Assembly (NCBI RefSeq): GCF_030272615.1
Contig: NC_081415.1
Location: 598,985,335-599,049,334 of the forward strand
Direction of reading: 5' to 3'
Length of the DNA stretch: 64,000 nt
From: Cryptomeria japonica
Lineage: Eukaryota > Streptophyta > Pinopsida > Cupressales > Cupressaceae
Positions 62,725 to 64,000 of the stretch are shown here, piece by piece; within the stretch, counting starts at the first letter, position 1, and each line of letters begins with the position of its first letter. The position numbers were made by a program, and so were the translations under genes. A model generated the notes under the pieces. That model did no database searches, was not told the DNA's origin, and saw only the letters and a program-made list of their open reading frames with translations.

Positions 62725-64000
62725 AATGGCATGGCCTATGAATTCACATCCACATTTCAATAGGGAGAAGCCATGGCACAAGGAATTAAGATAGTAGCTA
62801 CAGAGGAGAAAATAGCAGAAGTTACTAGGCTACCCACAATTGGAAAAAATTGTTTGGATACATTTGATGTGAGGTCAGCTAGAGATGAATTCACATTCCC
62901 TGAAGATCCTCCATTAAGGTTTAGCAAGCAAGGCACAAGTAGGATGTCTTTACCAAAAGAATGGGCCCTTAGAGCGGTATATATTATCAAATATCTCACT
63001 TTGAAGGCCGACAATCTCTACTTCATGTTGTGCATTTCAAGCTTCTCTCTCATCTCCACCATGGCAGACAGATGAATGTTCCTAGTTTCTTGTATCATAT
63101 GTTGAAGCAGATGGCTACAGAGACACAAAAAGGTAGGGAAAATTTTGTTACCCATCATTGTTTGATTAAATTGCTGGTAGAAAGAAATTTTCTTTAAACA
63201 AGTCCTAATTTATCTTGGGATGATTTTCTCAAGAATTTAGAATTTAGGGCCCGTGTTTCAACCCACTATTTCTAGGATGAGAGGGTCAATAAAATCAGTA
63301 CTAGGAGCTTCTTCTTCAAAAACCCATAATGAACAATTTTTTTCAGAAGAGGAAAGTGTGAACTCTAAAAATGTAAAAGTAATGCAAACCCTAGTTCCAT
63401 CATCCCCGGCCAAAATACAAAAGAAGGTTTCTATAGAAGACAATACTTGGGAAAAGAAAGAGATTATGAAATAGGAGATAATTACTAAGGAAAGGGTATC
63501 TGGTGCTAAAAAGGGTAGCCCTCGGAAACTTAGGACAAAGGAAATGAAACCCTCATCTGCAACCCTACCTGCAACTGAAGAAAAAATAATGTTACCAAAA
63601 ACTTCTAAACGACCTCTAAGGCAAAGTTCCAGAAAAGGAGTAAAATCTAAGGATAAAGTAAGGATATCTCCTCAACAAGTGGTCATTCAGAGAAAAACTA
63701 AGTTAGACAATGATTCTATAGGGAAATTGGCAAATATGATCTATGGAAAACCACCTTCTAGGTTACAAACTCCTTCATCTTTCCCTGACGATTCTCTACT
63801 AGAAAATGTATTCATGGAAGGAGATGAAGGGATAACTTTGTTAATTGAACTAAATACACCACTAAAAAGGGGTAATCAATCAAAAACAAAATGAATGGTT
63901 GGTTTAGATAAACTTGCAGCAGTTGCAGAGCAGATGACTTCTACAAGTCAAATGAAAACTAGGATGAATTTACCAATACCTCCATCATCTATGTGGCCGA
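62725..64000 (+). pseudogene. Gypsy-3 ORF B: plant-transposon-type protein, partial
   Basis: The frame begins at about 62729 (MAYEFTSTF, then a stop) or at the in-frame ATG 62773 (MAQGIKIVATEEKIAEVTRL). RDEFTFPEDPPLRF and MSLPKEWALRAVYIIKYL follow. A shift near 63072 leads to MNVPSFLYHMLKQMATETQ and NFVTHHCLIKLLVERNF, then the first frame returns for a basic, Ser/Lys-rich tail (63253-63894, KRPLRQSSRKGVKSKDKVR). The layout (GI-x-I-x...EI-x-x-x-x-LP-x-x-G, SLP-x-x-W, then N-(V/I)-P and HH-x-LI) resembles the putative plant transposon protein domain found near Athila-type pol genes; this is a weak assignment. It continues beyond the window. Confidence 0.5.

Larger units (their letters stand above)
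57353..64000 (+). mobile_element. Gypsy-3, right part: post-integrase region with two extra ORFs, continuing off-window
   Basis: Continuous with 41216 after removal of Gypsy-2 (ggtat duplicated). It consists of a CGAT-rich non-coding block, a long decayed ORF (58907-61675), a spacer and a second ORF that runs off the right edge. That these belong to Gypsy-3 is inferred from strand, position (env-like place of Athila elements) and the lack of any boundary I can see. Confidence 0.6.

Overview
This window looks like intergenic DNA from a large, repeat-rich seed-plant nuclear genome. It is AT-rich, I see no host gene, tRNA or rRNA, and essentially every base can be assigned to LTR retrotransposons nested inside one another. 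The element types (Ty1/Copia, Tat-like Ty3/Gypsy with two RNase H domains, Athila-like Ty3/Gypsy) are plant-specific. A gymnosperm is my guess from general impression only; nothing here proves it.

Layout. The outermost element is Gypsy-3 (Athila-like, + strand). Its 5' LTR remnant starts at 33348 and it runs to 41216, then resumes at 57353 and continues past the right end. Three things have inserted into it: Copia-2 (- strand, now 6261-7935 plus 31675-33347) in its 5' LTR, a solo LTR (38145-39293, TSD gttag) in its RNase H, and Gypsy-2 (41217-57352, TSD ggtat) downstream of its integrase. Copia-2 was in turn hit by Gypsy-1 (7936-31674, TSD gttct) in its gag and by Copia-1 (- strand, 621-6260) in its integrase. 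Gypsy-1 carries Copia-3 (8540-13510, TSD aagtc) in its 5' LTR. Copia-1 carries the LTR of a further element X (1-620) in its 3' LTR. Nesting is four deep on two branches.

Gypsy-1 and Gypsy-2 are two diverged families of one lineage with the same plan: LTR, PBS, long leader with a block of AGCGC motifs, a small conserved ORF1, gag, protease, a G-patch-like segment, RT, RNase H, a second RNase H, integrase, an antisense plant-mobile-domain (PMD) ORF with a coiled-coil tail, a second AGCGC block in inverted orientation, PPT and LTR. All coding regions carry stops or frameshifts, so I annotate them as pseudogenes unless the frame is open over the domain.

The most unusual signals are non-coding. 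(1) The Tat-type LTRs are chains of perfect short hairpins with 3-4-nt loops; position and loop are kept while stem sequence differs between families. (2) AGCGC-centred motif blocks near the PBS recur inverted near the PPT, and their flanking bases match within an element but differ between elements. (3) Other families carry other CpG-centred short motifs: ACCGGT in the Copia-3 LTR and CGAT in Gypsy-3. Together with ORF1 and the antisense PMD gene, these are the best candidates for an undescribed element-encoded regulatory or packaging system.
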